Of a stretch of 64,000 nucleotides of DNA, positions 33,288 through 42,557 are shown in pieces (position 1 is the stretch's first letter; every line of letters begins with the position of its first letter). The notes under the pieces are model-generated. The model saw only the letters and a list, made by a program, of their open reading frames with translations. It ran no database searches and had not been told where the DNA came from. The DNA comes from Salegentibacter echinorum (GTDB lineage Bacteria; Bacteroidota; Bacteroidia; Flavobacteriales; Flavobacteriaceae). The translations under genes and the position numbers were made by a program. Location of the stretch: the NCBI RefSeq assembly GCF_900129445.1, contig NZ_FQVT01000001.1, forward strand, positions 620,001 to 684,000, read 5' to 3'.

Positions 33288-33470
33288 GTCAGTTAGCTAA
33301 AAAACAAATAATAAACACCAAACCAAAAACACATCCAATTGTTAAACAAAGTAAAATAAATTGAAAATCATTAATTTATGGTTATCTTTATGGAAGTATA
33401 GAAATAATTGATGCCTATAACATACTTCTACTTATTATTAACCTAACTTTTAATTTAATATTTTCAAATT

Positions 33471-33668
33471 ATGGCGAGAGCGATGTTTGATTACACCAAA
33501 ACTATACTTAACAAAGTTAGTTTTGATTCAAATCTATTTTGCAGAGAAGTGAAGAAAGCCCTAGAACGGCTTTTGCCTCACGAAATTGAGGAACTTAAGA
33601 TTTGGGTAATGACGTTAACCCGTCAAAACCCCGAACTTAACCAATGTTTAATCTATTTAAAAACATAA
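33471..33668 (+). CDS. Small conserved-looking hypothetical protein (65 aa)
   Basis: The 65-residue cytosolic protein is predicted helical, with FDYTKTILNKVSFDSNLFCREVKKALERLLP and a Trp-containing helix (EELKIWVMTLTRQ). No signal, membrane helix or known motif is visible. A strong UUCG-loop terminator directly behind the stop and a 218-bp leader argue that it is a real gene. It resembles small uncharacterised proteins common in Flavobacteriia, but I cannot name a family. Confidence 0.8.
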   Translation: MARAMFDYTKTILNKVSFDSNLFCREVKKALERLLPHEIEELKIWVMTLTRQNPELNQCLIYLKT

Positions 33669-33670
33669 AT

Positions 33671-33700
33671 AAAAGCGGCTTTCGAGCCGCTTTTTTAAGT
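33671..33700 (+). terminator. Terminator with UUCG tetraloop
   Basis: AAAAGCGGCT (33671-33680) and AGCCGCTTTT (33685-33694) enclose TTCG, followed by more Ts. It lies directly behind the small protein gene. Confidence 0.9.
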
Positions 33701-33831
33701 TTATATCGTTAAAATTTACATTAGTATTAAAAAATCTTGAATGTTTAAATGCTAATTCTTTGCCAGGGTGCGTAGTCTTTAAATTTATATGATGAGATAT
33801 TGCGAACTGGGAAATTTTTAGTTCTTAATCT

Positions 33832-34794
33832 TCAATCAGAGTGAGATTCTTTTTTACTTTTATTCAACGGACTTATAATATTCACATTGTGAAAAGTAAT
33901 GGCGCCTTTAACCACTCCGGCAATTGTTTTGCGTAAAGCTTCAATAATTTGCATTTTCAATTCGCTGCGGTTGTAAATAAGACTAACTTCGCGGGCGGGT
34001 ACCGGTTCTTTAAACATTTTTAAATTCTTTTTTTCCTCTTCTTTAACGTCCCGGGTATGTAAATAGGGAAGAAGCGTCATTCCCAAACCTTCATTGGCAA
34101 GTTTAATTAAGGTTTCAAAACTCCCGCTTTCCAATTGAAAATGGTCGTCGTCATAATCGCGGGAAGACTTACATAAATTGATAATCCCATCTTTAAAACA
34201 ATGGCCGTCTTCCAATAATAACATGTCATCTATAGAAAGATCATTTACCTCAATTTTGTTTTCATGAAATAAACGGTGGGAATCTGGGATATAGCCTACA
34301 AAAGGTTCATAATACAGCACATTTTCTTTAACACCCGGTAGCTCCAATGGGGTGGCGGCAATTGCGGCATCTAAATGTCCTTCCTTTAAACGTTCAATAA
34401 TCTCATCGGTGTTCAGTTCTTCAATCTTTAGCTTTACCTTGGGATATTTTTTAATAAAATCACTAATAAACATAGGTAATAAAGTAGGCATTACCGTGGG
34501 AATTACGCCCAGTTTGAAAATTCCGCCAACATATCCTTTTTGTTGATCTACAATATCCTGAATGCGGTCGCTCTCATTAACAATATTTCTGGCCTGCTGT
34601 ACAATTTTTTGTCCCGTTTCAGTAAGTTGAATAGGTTTCTTTGTACGGTCAAAGATTTGTACATCAAGCTCTTCTTCCAGCTTTTGAATTTGCATACTAA
34701 GTGTAGGCTGGGTTACAAAAACTTTTTGGGCTGCCTTGGTAAAATTCTTGTGTTCGGCAACCGCCAACACATAATGCAGTTGTGTAATCGTCAT
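33832..34794 (-). CDS. oxyR: OxyR-type LysR regulator of the peroxide response
   Basis: The 320 residues start at ATG 34794. A TTG three codons upstream is dismissed. The LysR helix-turn-helix is at 1-60 (MTITQLHYVLAVAEHKNFTK). The redox pair sits in EDGHCFKDGIINLC with Cys199 and Cys208, the same numbers and spacing as in E. coli OxyR, so this is a true peroxide sensor rather than a generic LysR protein. No catalase or peroxidase gene is adjacent. The gene stands alone. Confidence 0.92.
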   Translation of the reverse strand: MTITQLHYVLAVAEHKNFTKAAQKVFVTQPTLSMQIQKLEEELDVQIFDRTKKPIQLTETGQKIVQQARNIVNESDRIQDIVDQQKGYVGGIFKLGVIPTVMPTLLPMFISDFIKKYPKVKLKIEELNTDEIIERLKEGHLDAAIAATPLELPGVKENVLYYEPFVGYIPDSHRLFHENKIEVNDLSIDDMLLLEDGHCFKDGIINLCKSSRDYDDDHFQLESGSFETLIKLANEGLGMTLLPYLHTRDVKEEEKKNLKMFKEPVPAREVSLIYNRSELKMQIIEALRKTIAGVVKGAITFHNVNIISPLNKSKKESHSD

Positions 34795-35490
34795 AAGGTG
34801 CAAAGATTATGGTTACTACAAATGTATTGGTTTTTTCTATACTAAATCAATAAAAATATGTTTTAGTCTATTTGGAAGCGCTATTGTCCGGTAAAGAAAC
34901 AAGATCGCTCGCGCTTCAAGAAAAAAGAGAAAAGACTCAATTTTAACTAACTGAGAATCCTGATTTTTCATAGGTAATATTTTCTTTAGCTAGCTTTTTT
35001 TATGAAGTTTTCCAATTATAAGGAGGATAAATATGAAATCTCTTTTAGCGATTACTATAAGACATGCTAATCAGTTAAATTTTTATCAGATATCAATTAT
35101 TTGTAATTTTGGTGTTTTTCGATAAGTTGGGAATTGCTTCGAGCTATAATTACCTGAGTTTGCAAGTTGTTTTAAGTTTTGTTGATTAAAAATAAACCTC
35201 AAAGACGCTAAGACTCAAAGAAAAATACGAAAGGCATTCTTTACATTTCTTTATGATTTTTTGTTTAAAAAAAATAAAGCTAAGGTTTAGCAAACTTGAA
35301 TTTTTAGGATGAGAAAGCCACAAACTCACTAAAAATTATTCGTGAATTCGCGGCTGTTTTTACACTTTCATTTGAATCTATCACTTAAATACTCTTGTTT
35401 TATCTCAGATAGTTAGATTCAAAATTTAGTAGCGGATCTGATAATGTCGAAATAAATTACATTAGGCACGCTCGTGCACTGAACATCCTT
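34795..35490. other. Non-coding 0.7-kb mosaic of short repeats
   Basis: No gene was found. Visible are a heptamer array at 34896-34940, three 8-bp units at 35198-35221 (CTCAAAGA, CGCTAAGA, CTCAAAGA) and a TTCGTGAATTCGCGGC element near 35340, forms commonly seen between flavobacterial genes. Confidence 0.5.
34896..34940 (+). repeat. Degenerate 7-bp tandem repeat
   Basis: GAAACAA, GATCGCT, CGCGCTT, then CAA, then GAAAAAA, GAGAAAA, GACTCAA. It fits the GANNNAA heptamer family. Confidence 0.45.
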
Positions 35491-35910
35491 TTAAAAAATG
35501 AGTTCCAGTTTTTTCGCTCCACCATCAAATTTAAATTTTGCTTCATCCCAAATTGGCGGGCCATATAAATTCATGGCATTGTTGGAAACACCGTAATCTT
35601 CGGTAGGTATTCCGTTCTCATCAAAGTCCAATCTTTTATTTCCGTTTTTGTCGTGATAACTGCTTATGGCATAAGTGCCGGCAGGAACATCTTTAAAAGT
35701 CACTTTAGCTATACCATCTTTAATTTCACTTACTTCTCCTTTTAAAGGAGCGCTCTTAATAAAATTTTCTTCGGTGTAAAGTCCAAAATAGACTTTTCCT
35801 TCATCCTTGGTAAAATTTTTTGCCTGTACGGTAATGTCTCCTGTTTCTGTTTCCTGGGCTAAAATAACCTGGCTAACAAACAAGCTAAAAATAATTGCGA
35901 TAATTTTCAT
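35491..35910 (-). CDS. DUF2141 domain exported protein
   Basis: The 139 residues have a signal peptide (about 1-18, ending ILAQ) and then a small beta-sandwich typical of DUF2141: GKVYFGLYTEENF, KVTFKDVPAGTYAISSYHDKNG and NKRLDFDENGIPTEDYGVSNN. The family is periplasmic and of unknown function. The gene stands alone. The promoter is not clear. Confidence 0.88.
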   Translation of the reverse strand: MKIIAIIFSLFVSQVILAQETETGDITVQAKNFTKDEGKVYFGLYTEENFIKSAPLKGEVSEIKDGIAKVTFKDVPAGTYAISSYHDKNGNKRLDFDENGIPTEDYGVSNNAMNLYGPPIWDEAKFKFDGGAKKLELIF

Positions 35911-36205
35911 AATACATAGTTTTATAGATTAATATGCTCAAAACTATATAAGAAGCCTGTTTTTAAATAATATAAGTAACCGAGTTGTAGATTTTTATTG
36001 CTGAATTGATAATTGCGGAAAATCTTATTTTGCCACCAGCATACAATATAACGAAGCTGCACAAAGGAAAAACGCAGAAAACGTAAAGCAAAGAACGACT
36101 GCGTAATGTCAAATAAACAGCTCAAGACAGGCTTTGCTTTCGAAGTGAAGAATCTTTGTTCTAAAAAAAGATATCTCTCCCGAATTTTCGGAGCGCTTAT
36201 AAACC

Positions 36206-36238
36206 AGACCTCACAGGTCTCAAAGACCTGTGAGGTCT
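36206..36238. repeat. 15-bp perfect inverted repeat, REP/terminator-like
   Basis: AGACCTCACAGGTCT (36206-36220), CAA, then AGACCTGTGAGGTCT (36224-36238). This palindrome type (CTCACAGGTCT) is a common dispersed element in Bacteroidota. It lies 85 bp behind the long minus-strand operon ending at 36324 and could terminate it. The rest of 35911-36323 shows no gene. Confidence 0.6.
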
Positions 36239-36323
36239 TTGTTGTCCGTTGCTTTAAACTTTTAAGATAGCTAAAAGATATGCAGATATGTAATACAATT
36301 AGGTATAATCTTACACCTAATTT

Positions 36324-37655
36324 TTACAAAATACCGCGTGCTTTTATTTCCAAATATTTATTGATGCTATTTACGCTCAATTCTTCCGGCTTTGTGAGTA
36401 GGGTATTGATGCCGTGAGCTCTTAATTCGGCTGCCATTAATTTTTTCTGCTGAACAAAATTTTCAGCCATTACCTGGTGGGCCATGGCGGTGGTATTTTC
36501 GGGCTGGGAAGCAATGATTTTATCCATTTCTGTATTTTCAAAGAAAATAACTACTAAGACATGCTTTTTGTTAATCGCCTTTAAATAAGGGAGTTGTCGT
36601 TTTAGCGCCGAAATATGTTCAAAATTAGTGTAAAGCATTAGTAAACTGCGCTGGGTAACTTTTTTTCGCAAATTAGTATAAAGCATATTAAAATCGGAGT
36701 CTGGGAACTGCGTTTTGATATTATATAAACGCTCCATGATTTGCTGTAACTGGCTTAAGCGCGAATTGGCTTTTAATAGCCCGTCAATTTTGGAAGAAAA
36801 GGAGAGCAAACCTACTTTGTCCTTCTTTTTTAAAGCAATATTAGAAAATGCCAAACTACTATTAATCGCGTAATCTAATAAACTAAGGCCTTTAAAGGGC
36901 ATCTTCATCACCCGGCCCGTATCGATCACAGAATAAACCGGTTGGGCTTTTTCATCCTGAAATTGATTAACCATTAACTCTCCCTGCTTGGCGGTGGCTT
37001 TCCAGTTAATGGTTCTAATATCGTCCCCGGGCACATATTCTTTAATTTGCTCAAACTCCATAGTATGCCCAATGCGTCTTATTTTTTTTAATCCCGGTTG
37101 GGACAAACGCCTGTCTATAGCCAGAAAATCCAGTTTTTTCATCTGAATAAAAGATGGATAAACTTTCAGCATTTGTTGATCGCCAAATATTGTTCGGCGT
37201 TTAGCAAGTCCTATCTTAGTGCGCGTATAGACATTTAATTTGCCGAAGAAATATTCGCCGCGTTCTACAGGTCTTAAAGAATAATTGAATTGTTCAATTT
37301 CCCCTGCAGATACTTTAAGCTGTTTTAAAAAATCCCGTTTTTGAAACTGAATGGGAATTTCATCAATAAGTTCACAAGAGACCCCAAAACTATATTTATT
37401 CTCCACCTGAATAATCACTTCATTATCATCGGAATTTGAAAATTTCTGCGGAAGGATTCTTTCGGCTTGTACACCTTTATTTTTATAAAGACCTACAAGT
37501 TCCCCCAAAAGCAGGAAAAATAAAATAATACTTAGCACCCAGGTTGGCGCGTATAAAAACTCAAACCAAAAAGAGCATAGAAATAGTATTGCGATTGCAA
37601 AAATCGCGTAAAAGAATCGGCTGTTCAGGTACAAAGATTTTAAAAATTTAAGCAC
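36324..37655 (-). CDS. DUF58 domain membrane-associated protein
   Basis: The 443 residues have two N-terminal membrane helices (about 14-55) and a vWA-like DUF58 domain with GDDIRTINWKATAKQGELMV (about 210-230). The start is GTG 37655, whose first base is the last base of the MoxR stop codon (TAGTG), so translation is coupled. DUF58 proteins are partners of MoxR ATPases in envelope or metabolic quality-control complexes. It is the last gene of the operon. Confidence 0.88.
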   Translation of the reverse strand: MLKFLKSLYLNSRFFYAIFAIAILFLCSFWFEFLYAPTWVLSIILFFLLLGELVGLYKNKGVQAERILPQKFSNSDDNEVIIQVENKYSFGVSCELIDEIPIQFQKRDFLKQLKVSAGEIEQFNYSLRPVERGEYFFGKLNVYTRTKIGLAKRRTIFGDQQMLKVYPSFIQMKKLDFLAIDRRLSQPGLKKIRRIGHTMEFEQIKEYVPGDDIRTINWKATAKQGELMVNQFQDEKAQPVYSVIDTGRVMKMPFKGLSLLDYAINSSLAFSNIALKKKDKVGLLSFSSKIDGLLKANSRLSQLQQIMERLYNIKTQFPDSDFNMLYTNLRKKVTQRSLLMLYTNFEHISALKRQLPYLKAINKKHVLVVIFFENTEMDKIIASQPENTTAMAHQVMAENFVQQKKLMAAELRAHGINTLLTKPEELSVNSINKYLEIKARGIL

Positions 37656-38749
37656 TAGCGCGGAATTTCAACTGAATTAGAAATCATCTCAATTACCTCT
37701 TTCGCAGTAATTCCTTCCATTTCCCTATCTGGGCTAATAATTAAACGATGTGCCAGGACGGGATTTAGGGCTTTTTTAATATCCTCGGGCGTTACAAAAT
37801 CGCGCCCGTTAATCGCGGCAAAAGCTTTAGAAGCATTCATCACAGCGATAGATGCCCGTGGAGAAGCGCCAAGGTAAACGTGGGAATGATTCCTGGTTTT
37901 GCTCACTATATTTGCGATATAATGCATTAATTTTTCCTCTACAATAATCTCCCGGATCTGGCTCTTTAAGTCGGCAAGGTTTTTAGGGTCCAACACGGTT
38001 TCAATTTCATTAATTGGAAGCTTGCCTTTGCGCTCGTGATGGGTTTTAAGAATATTGATCTCGTCTTCTACATCAGGATAATTCACCTCAATTTTAAATA
38101 AAAACCGGTCTAATTGCGCTTCGGGTAGGGCGTAAGTTCCTTCCTGCTCAATGGGGTTTTGCGTGGCGAGAACCATAAATGGTGCTTTTAAATCGTGTTG
38201 CTTCCCATCTATAGTGATTTGTCGTTCTTCCATCACCTCAAATAAAGCGGCCTGGGTTTTAGCGGGAGCCCGGTTTATCTCGTCAATTAGCACAATATTT
38301 GAAAATATAGGGCCAGGTTTAAATTCAAATTCGCTTTCCCTTGAGTTTAAAATAGAAGTTCCCAAAACATCACTTGGCATTAAATCTGGAGTGAACTGTA
38401 TTCGGCTAAAATTAGTATCCAGGCTCCTGGCAAAAAGTTTTGCGGTTAAAGTTTTGGCAACGCCGGGCACTCCTTCTATTAATACGTGCCCATTAGAGAG
38501 TAAGCCCGCGATTAAAAGCTCCACAAAGTCCTGTTGGCCCACAATTACTTTTCCCAGTTGCGCTTTTAATTTTGAAACTGCATTTTTTAGATCGTCTAAA
38601 GGAATACGACTATCAAAATCTATAGCTTTTGTTTCTTGTTTTGCAGCATAAGAATCTTCGGCTCGCGGTGATTCCTGCTTTTTAGTATAATCTTCTATAT
38701 TTTCGTTTACAGACGCTTTTCCTGTATTATTATTTTCCTGATGTTCCAT
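37655..38749 (-). CDS. MoxR family AAA+ ATPase
   Basis: The 364 residues have a polar N-terminal extension of about 55 residues and then a MoxR core: Walker A GVPGVAKT, Walker B IVLIDEINRAPAKTQAA, sensor ATQNPIEQEGTYALPEAQLDR, and sensor-2 GASPRASIA. The family acts as a chaperone-like ATPase, often for vWA proteins. It overlaps the DUF4350 gene by 20 bp and the DUF58 gene by 1 bp, so these form a coupled set. Confidence 0.93.
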   Translation of the reverse strand: MEHQENNNTGKASVNENIEDYTKKQESPRAEDSYAAKQETKAIDFDSRIPLDDLKNAVSKLKAQLGKVIVGQQDFVELLIAGLLSNGHVLIEGVPGVAKTLTAKLFARSLDTNFSRIQFTPDLMPSDVLGTSILNSRESEFEFKPGPIFSNIVLIDEINRAPAKTQAALFEVMEERQITIDGKQHDLKAPFMVLATQNPIEQEGTYALPEAQLDRFLFKIEVNYPDVEDEINILKTHHERKGKLPINEIETVLDPKNLADLKSQIREIIVEEKLMHYIANIVSKTRNHSHVYLGASPRASIAVMNASKAFAAINGRDFVTPEDIKKALNPVLAHRLIISPDREMEGITAKEVIEMISNSVEIPR

Positions 38750-39947
38750 TTTTTGGATTTTTATAATTATTTATCGCTTCGGAAAGTTCAAAAAACTCCG
38801 ATTTCTCAGCTGCAGTATTTTTAGACAGCTCTTCCATTTTCTCAAACAACTTTTTACCTTCAGCCTTACTTTTACCACTTTTTGAGGCCAGTAAATTATA
38901 GAATTCTTCGTCCCTAGTTTTGGTAGAAAGTTTATAATTGCTTCTTACATATTCTAAAAACAATTCAATTTTTTTCTGAATTAAGTCTTTATAGGCTTTT
39001 TCTTCCAAATATAGGTCACCTACGGTTTTTGCATATTCGTAGCTTTGGTTTTTTAATGGCTTTACCACGGGAATGGCGCGTTGTTTACGTTTTCCTTCAA
39101 AAATAATAAACAGCACACAACCCAGCAGCAAAAAATAATAAGCCCATTTAAGGTGTTTATTGCTTAGCAATACATAAAGTGGGGACCCAAAAGAGGTTTT
39201 TCCGGCTTTATAATATTCATCTAAATATAAAGGTGCTTCTTTATTAAGGTGGGCGAGTACTTTTTCTGAATAGCGATAGTTCTCTTTAGTGAGTAAAAAA
39301 TAATTCCCAAAAGCTTCCGGTGTGCTGTGCAGAAAAATTTTACCGGCGCCAAAAGCTGCGCTTATAAAATTTGGTTTTTTAGTTGCTTCTTCAGTTTTAT
39401 CAATACGAACATCGCCAAGCACATTTATTGTTGCACTATCTTTTTCCTTAAAATAAATGCCGGGGAATTCATTTTTAAACTGAAAATCTTTAGCAGTCTT
39501 TTGCCTGGAATTTGTAAAGTTGAGTTTAGGTTTAGAACTGAGGTCGCCTTTTGGGGTTAAAACATTGGTTTCTAAATGTAGGGTGTCCAGCAGGCGGGCG
39601 CTAAATCCCCGGGCGGCTATAAATAATTGGTTTCCCCGGCTAACCCAGTTTAAGATCTTATCTAACTCATCGGGGTCAAAATTCACCGAATTATTTAAAA
39701 AGAAATAGCTGCCATTTTCCAAACTATCGCTAAATTTCTCGAAAGGTGGAATGCCCACTTCGTTTATCTGGCGAGTTTCAGCCTGCATCCAACTTTTGTA
39801 AAATACAAAGCTCCCTAACGGGATTTTATCTGTAGCGGTATAACTGGGCGTCCAGTTTACTGGCTCTGGCTCTGTGGCCTCCAGGTAAGTTAATAGTAGG
39901 ATTAACAACAGAAAACCACCGAATATGATTTTGGATGTCCTAGTCAT
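38730..39947 (-). CDS. DUF4350 domain membrane protein
   Basis: The 405 residues have a single N-terminal helix (about 7-24), a globular extracytoplasmic DUF4350 region (about 30-260; GSYFFLNNSVNFDPDELDKIL), a second helix at about 263-282, then a cytosolic charged helical tail. Genes of this type lie between MoxR/DUF58 and DUF4129 genes in many Bacteroidota. Function unknown. It overlaps neighbours on both sides (8 and 20 bp). Confidence 0.85.
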   Translation of the reverse strand: MTRTSKIIFGGFLLLILLLTYLEATEPEPVNWTPSYTATDKIPLGSFVFYKSWMQAETRQINEVGIPPFEKFSDSLENGSYFFLNNSVNFDPDELDKILNWVSRGNQLFIAARGFSARLLDTLHLETNVLTPKGDLSSKPKLNFTNSRQKTAKDFQFKNEFPGIYFKEKDSATINVLGDVRIDKTEEATKKPNFISAAFGAGKIFLHSTPEAFGNYFLLTKENYRYSEKVLAHLNKEAPLYLDEYYKAGKTSFGSPLYVLLSNKHLKWAYYFLLLGCVLFIIFEGKRKQRAIPVVKPLKNQSYEYAKTVGDLYLEEKAYKDLIQKKIELFLEYVRSNYKLSTKTRDEEFYNLLASKSGKSKAEGKKLFEKMEELSKNTAAEKSEFFELSEAINNYKNPKNGTSGK

Positions 39948-40701
39948 TTTGGTTGCTATTTATGCTGTTTTCCATTTTTATGAATTCTGCCCGGGCCGTT
40001 TCAAACCGCTCTTTAGAAAGCTGAAAAGCGCCATACCATATAAAGTCATAAAGCCTGGTAATCCTGGTAAATTGATCGTTAACTTTAGGCTGTTTTATCT
40101 CGTTAATATAATCTTTGTTGGTTTTTTGAAATTTATAAGAAATAAATTCATTTTGATCTAATTTCCTTAAACTCTTTAAATAAAGGTAACGCACCGCCAA
40201 TCTATAATCTTCGTTGACAATAGCTTCTTTAATTAATGCTGAAATATCTGCCGATTGTACCAGTTCTTCTTCCTTTTGTAGATTTACCCGGGCTTTCATA
40301 GGTTCTTCCATCACAGCATTTGCGGGATTCAATCTTATAAAAAGCCAGAAAATGAGGGCTACCAGCCCAAATAATAATAAATAGGGTAAAATCTTTAAAA
40401 CAAAAAGCCAAAATCCGCTGGGTTCATACTCGCCGAATAGCCAATTCATAAAAGAGCTATATTTGAGTTGAAGCCAACGTTTAAATCGGGTCCACCAGGA
40501 ATCTTCTTCAATGCGATTTAGGTAATCAAATTCTTTTTCGGTTTTATAAGTTTCAATCTCTTCAGCATCAAAATCAATCTCTCTAAGAACTACACTTTGC
40601 GAGGCGGTAGCAACTGAAGCGGTGTCCCGGGTAGCCTGTGGATAGAGGTTTCCGAAGAAAAGTAAATTCAGGATTAATAAAAATTTAGTCATGCCCCGCA
40701 T
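39940..40701 (-). CDS. DUF4129 domain membrane protein
   Basis: The 253 residues have a signal peptide (about 1-22), one membrane helix at about 97-120 (FWLFVLKILPYLLLFGLVAL), and a C-terminal cytosolic DUF4129 domain (EDYRLAVRYLYLKSLRKL ... FDYIWYGAF-like end, here YDFIWYGAFQL). This arrangement is typical of MoxR-cluster members. ATG at 40701 was chosen. A second ATG nine bases downstream is possible. It is part of the operon, 8 bp behind the membrane protein gene. Confidence 0.87.
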   Translation of the reverse strand: MRGMTKFLLILNLLFFGNLYPQATRDTASVATASQSVVLREIDFDAEEIETYKTEKEFDYLNRIEEDSWWTRFKRWLQLKYSSFMNWLFGEYEPSGFWLFVLKILPYLLLFGLVALIFWLFIRLNPANAVMEEPMKARVNLQKEEELVQSADISALIKEAIVNEDYRLAVRYLYLKSLRKLDQNEFISYKFQKTNKDYINEIKQPKVNDQFTRITRLYDFIWYGAFQLSKERFETARAEFIKMENSINSNQND

Positions 40702-40709
40702 TAATGCAA

Positions 40710-41564
40710 TTATTCGTTTTTTCCCAGGTTATCTATACTTTCGTAGGCCCCGGTTGCATATTTTTTCTCATTGAGGTGATAGTAAACAAAAGCAACACCC
40801 ACCGGAGTAATGGCATATAATATATATTGCACGGCTGAAGCTGCCACGGTTAAAATTAGATAAACACCGTCAAAAACTTCTGAAATATTGGTTTGGTCTG
40901 GACCGTCCATCACCGTAACCATTTTGATAATGCTATAAATTAAGAGTGGAAGTTGAAAAACCAGGCTAATCACATAAACGATAAGCCAAATAAGAAAAAG
41001 GCTTATAAAACTGGACCACCAATTATCTTTAACCAGGTAAAAACCTTCTGAAATACTGCCGCCAACACTTTCATTTTTAAACACCAATGCGGCTGCGGCA
41101 ATGGCCAATGGGATACTAAGATATATTCCGGGAAGGACAAAAATCATAGTTCCGGCAATAACTAGAATTCCAGATACAGCTTGTAACCCCAGCATTTTAC
41201 CCAAATCTTTTTTTACACCATCTTTAATTTCCTGGTGAATAATCCCGCCCTTGTTTTTCATATAAGACTTTATGAAATTAAAGGCAGCTACATTTAAAAC
41301 GGTATAATAAATGAGAAGTGCAAGGATAAGTAAACCAAAACCTATAAAGAAAGTACCGCGCTGGCCATCCATGAATAAGCTACTACCAATGGTTGAATAG
41401 CTATAAAAACTAACCGCTGCAACTAAAAGTAAAAAAGCAGGCCAAATAATTTTGATCATGCTCTTAAAATAGGATTTATAATTTTCCCTTATAAATTTAA
41501 AGGTTGCACTTATAATGTCACCCAGCTCTCGCTGTTCTTTAAAGTTAATAGGCTCTTTATTCAT
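40710..41564 (-). CDS. Six-helix membrane protein of the MoxR cluster
   Basis: The 284 residues form a polytopic inner-membrane protein with an N-terminal soluble arm (FKEQRELGDIISATFKFIREN) and about six helices. The arm and glycine-rich helices resemble the DUF7847/GlpQ-associated membrane-domain type that accompanies SpoIIM in MoxR clusters. The exact family is uncertain. It overlaps the SpoIIM gene by 8 bp. Confidence 0.78.
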   Translation of the reverse strand: MNKEPINFKEQRELGDIISATFKFIRENYKSYFKSMIKIIWPAFLLLVAAVSFYSYSTIGSSLFMDGQRGTFFIGFGLLILALLIYYTVLNVAAFNFIKSYMKNKGGIIHQEIKDGVKKDLGKMLGLQAVSGILVIAGTMIFVLPGIYLSIPLAIAAAALVFKNESVGGSISEGFYLVKDNWWSSFISLFLIWLIVYVISLVFQLPLLIYSIIKMVTVMDGPDQTNISEVFDGVYLILTVAASAVQYILYAITPVGVAFVYYHLNEKKYATGAYESIDNLGKNE

Positions 41565-42522
41565 GAATTAATTGTTTTTTGTGTAGGTAAATAGGGTAAA
41601 AGACATAGTAAAATAAAATAAGCGTTAGCGAAAGCCCAATGATTATAATAGCTAACCAATCTGGCATTTGGGTTTGTCTGGTTACAAATCCTTCCAAAAA
41701 TCCTGCAATGATAAAGAAAGGAACCGTACTTATCACGATTTTTAATCCATTTTTCACCCCTTTTGTAAAGGAAGTCAATCTTTTATATGTGCCGGGGAAA
41801 AGCATACTTCTTCCTACTACTAATCCCGCGCAACCGGCAATAATTATAACAGAGATTTCTATGGTACCGTGAATCCAAATTGTCCTGGCCGATTCCCAGA
41901 GCAGACCTTTGTCGTAAAAAAAGTATTGAAAGGAGCCCAGCATCACTGCATTTTGCATAAGGACAAAAACAGTGCCCAGGCCTGCCAGTAATCCCAGGCT
42001 AAATGCGATAAGCGCTACCCGAATGTTATTTATGGTGATGCCCAGGAACATATCTGTTTCGGCCATTTTTTTATAAACCGCCATGGGGTCACCTTCTGCG
42101 ATATTTTGCAAGGTCATGTTAACGTAGGCATCGCCAAGTATGCTGCGCACAAAAGTATGGTCTGATGCGGCAGAGAAGGCACCGGCAGCAGAAAATAGCG
42201 CAAAAATAAGAAAGGCCAGTAATAGTTGTTTCTGAAATTTATAAAAAAACAGTGGGAATTCTTTAGTGTAGAAAGTGATAACCCTGTTTTTAGATTCTTT
42301 TTTATTTCTATAAATTCTTTGGTGTGCTGAAGCTGCTAATTGATTTAGATAAACTGTGGTGTTGCTTTTGGGGTAGAAAGTCTTCGAGTAGCTAAGATGA
42401 TCGCTAATTTCAATATAAATGTCTGACAGCTTTTGGGGCTGCAGCTTATTTTTATTTTGAAGCAGGCTTTCAAACTTCAGCCATTTATTCTTATTTTGCT
42501 TCACAAACGCAGCCTCACGCAT
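41557..42522 (-). CDS. SpoIIM-family membrane protein
   Basis: The 321 residues have a cytosolic N-terminal helical part (about 1-105) and then six helices of the SpoIIM domain (NNIRVALIAFSLGLLAGLGTVFVL; IWIHGTIEISVIIIAGCAGL). In Bacillus, SpoIIM acts in septal peptidoglycan degradation. Here it belongs to a MoxR/DUF58 envelope operon, where its role is unknown. It is the first gene of that operon and is divergent from the RDD gene (35-bp gap), which probably shares the control region. Confidence 0.88.
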   Translation of the reverse strand: MREAAFVKQNKNKWLKFESLLQNKNKLQPQKLSDIYIEISDHLSYSKTFYPKSNTTVYLNQLAASAHQRIYRNKKESKNRVITFYTKEFPLFFYKFQKQLLLAFLIFALFSAAGAFSAASDHTFVRSILGDAYVNMTLQNIAEGDPMAVYKKMAETDMFLGITINNIRVALIAFSLGLLAGLGTVFVLMQNAVMLGSFQYFFYDKGLLWESARTIWIHGTIEISVIIIAGCAGLVVGRSMLFPGTYKRLTSFTKGVKNGLKIVISTVPFFIIAGFLEGFVTRQTQMPDWLAIIIIGLSLTLILFYYVFYPIYLHKKQLIHE

Positions 42523-42557
42523 ATTTTTAAATATTAAGTCTCAAAGAAACAGATTAA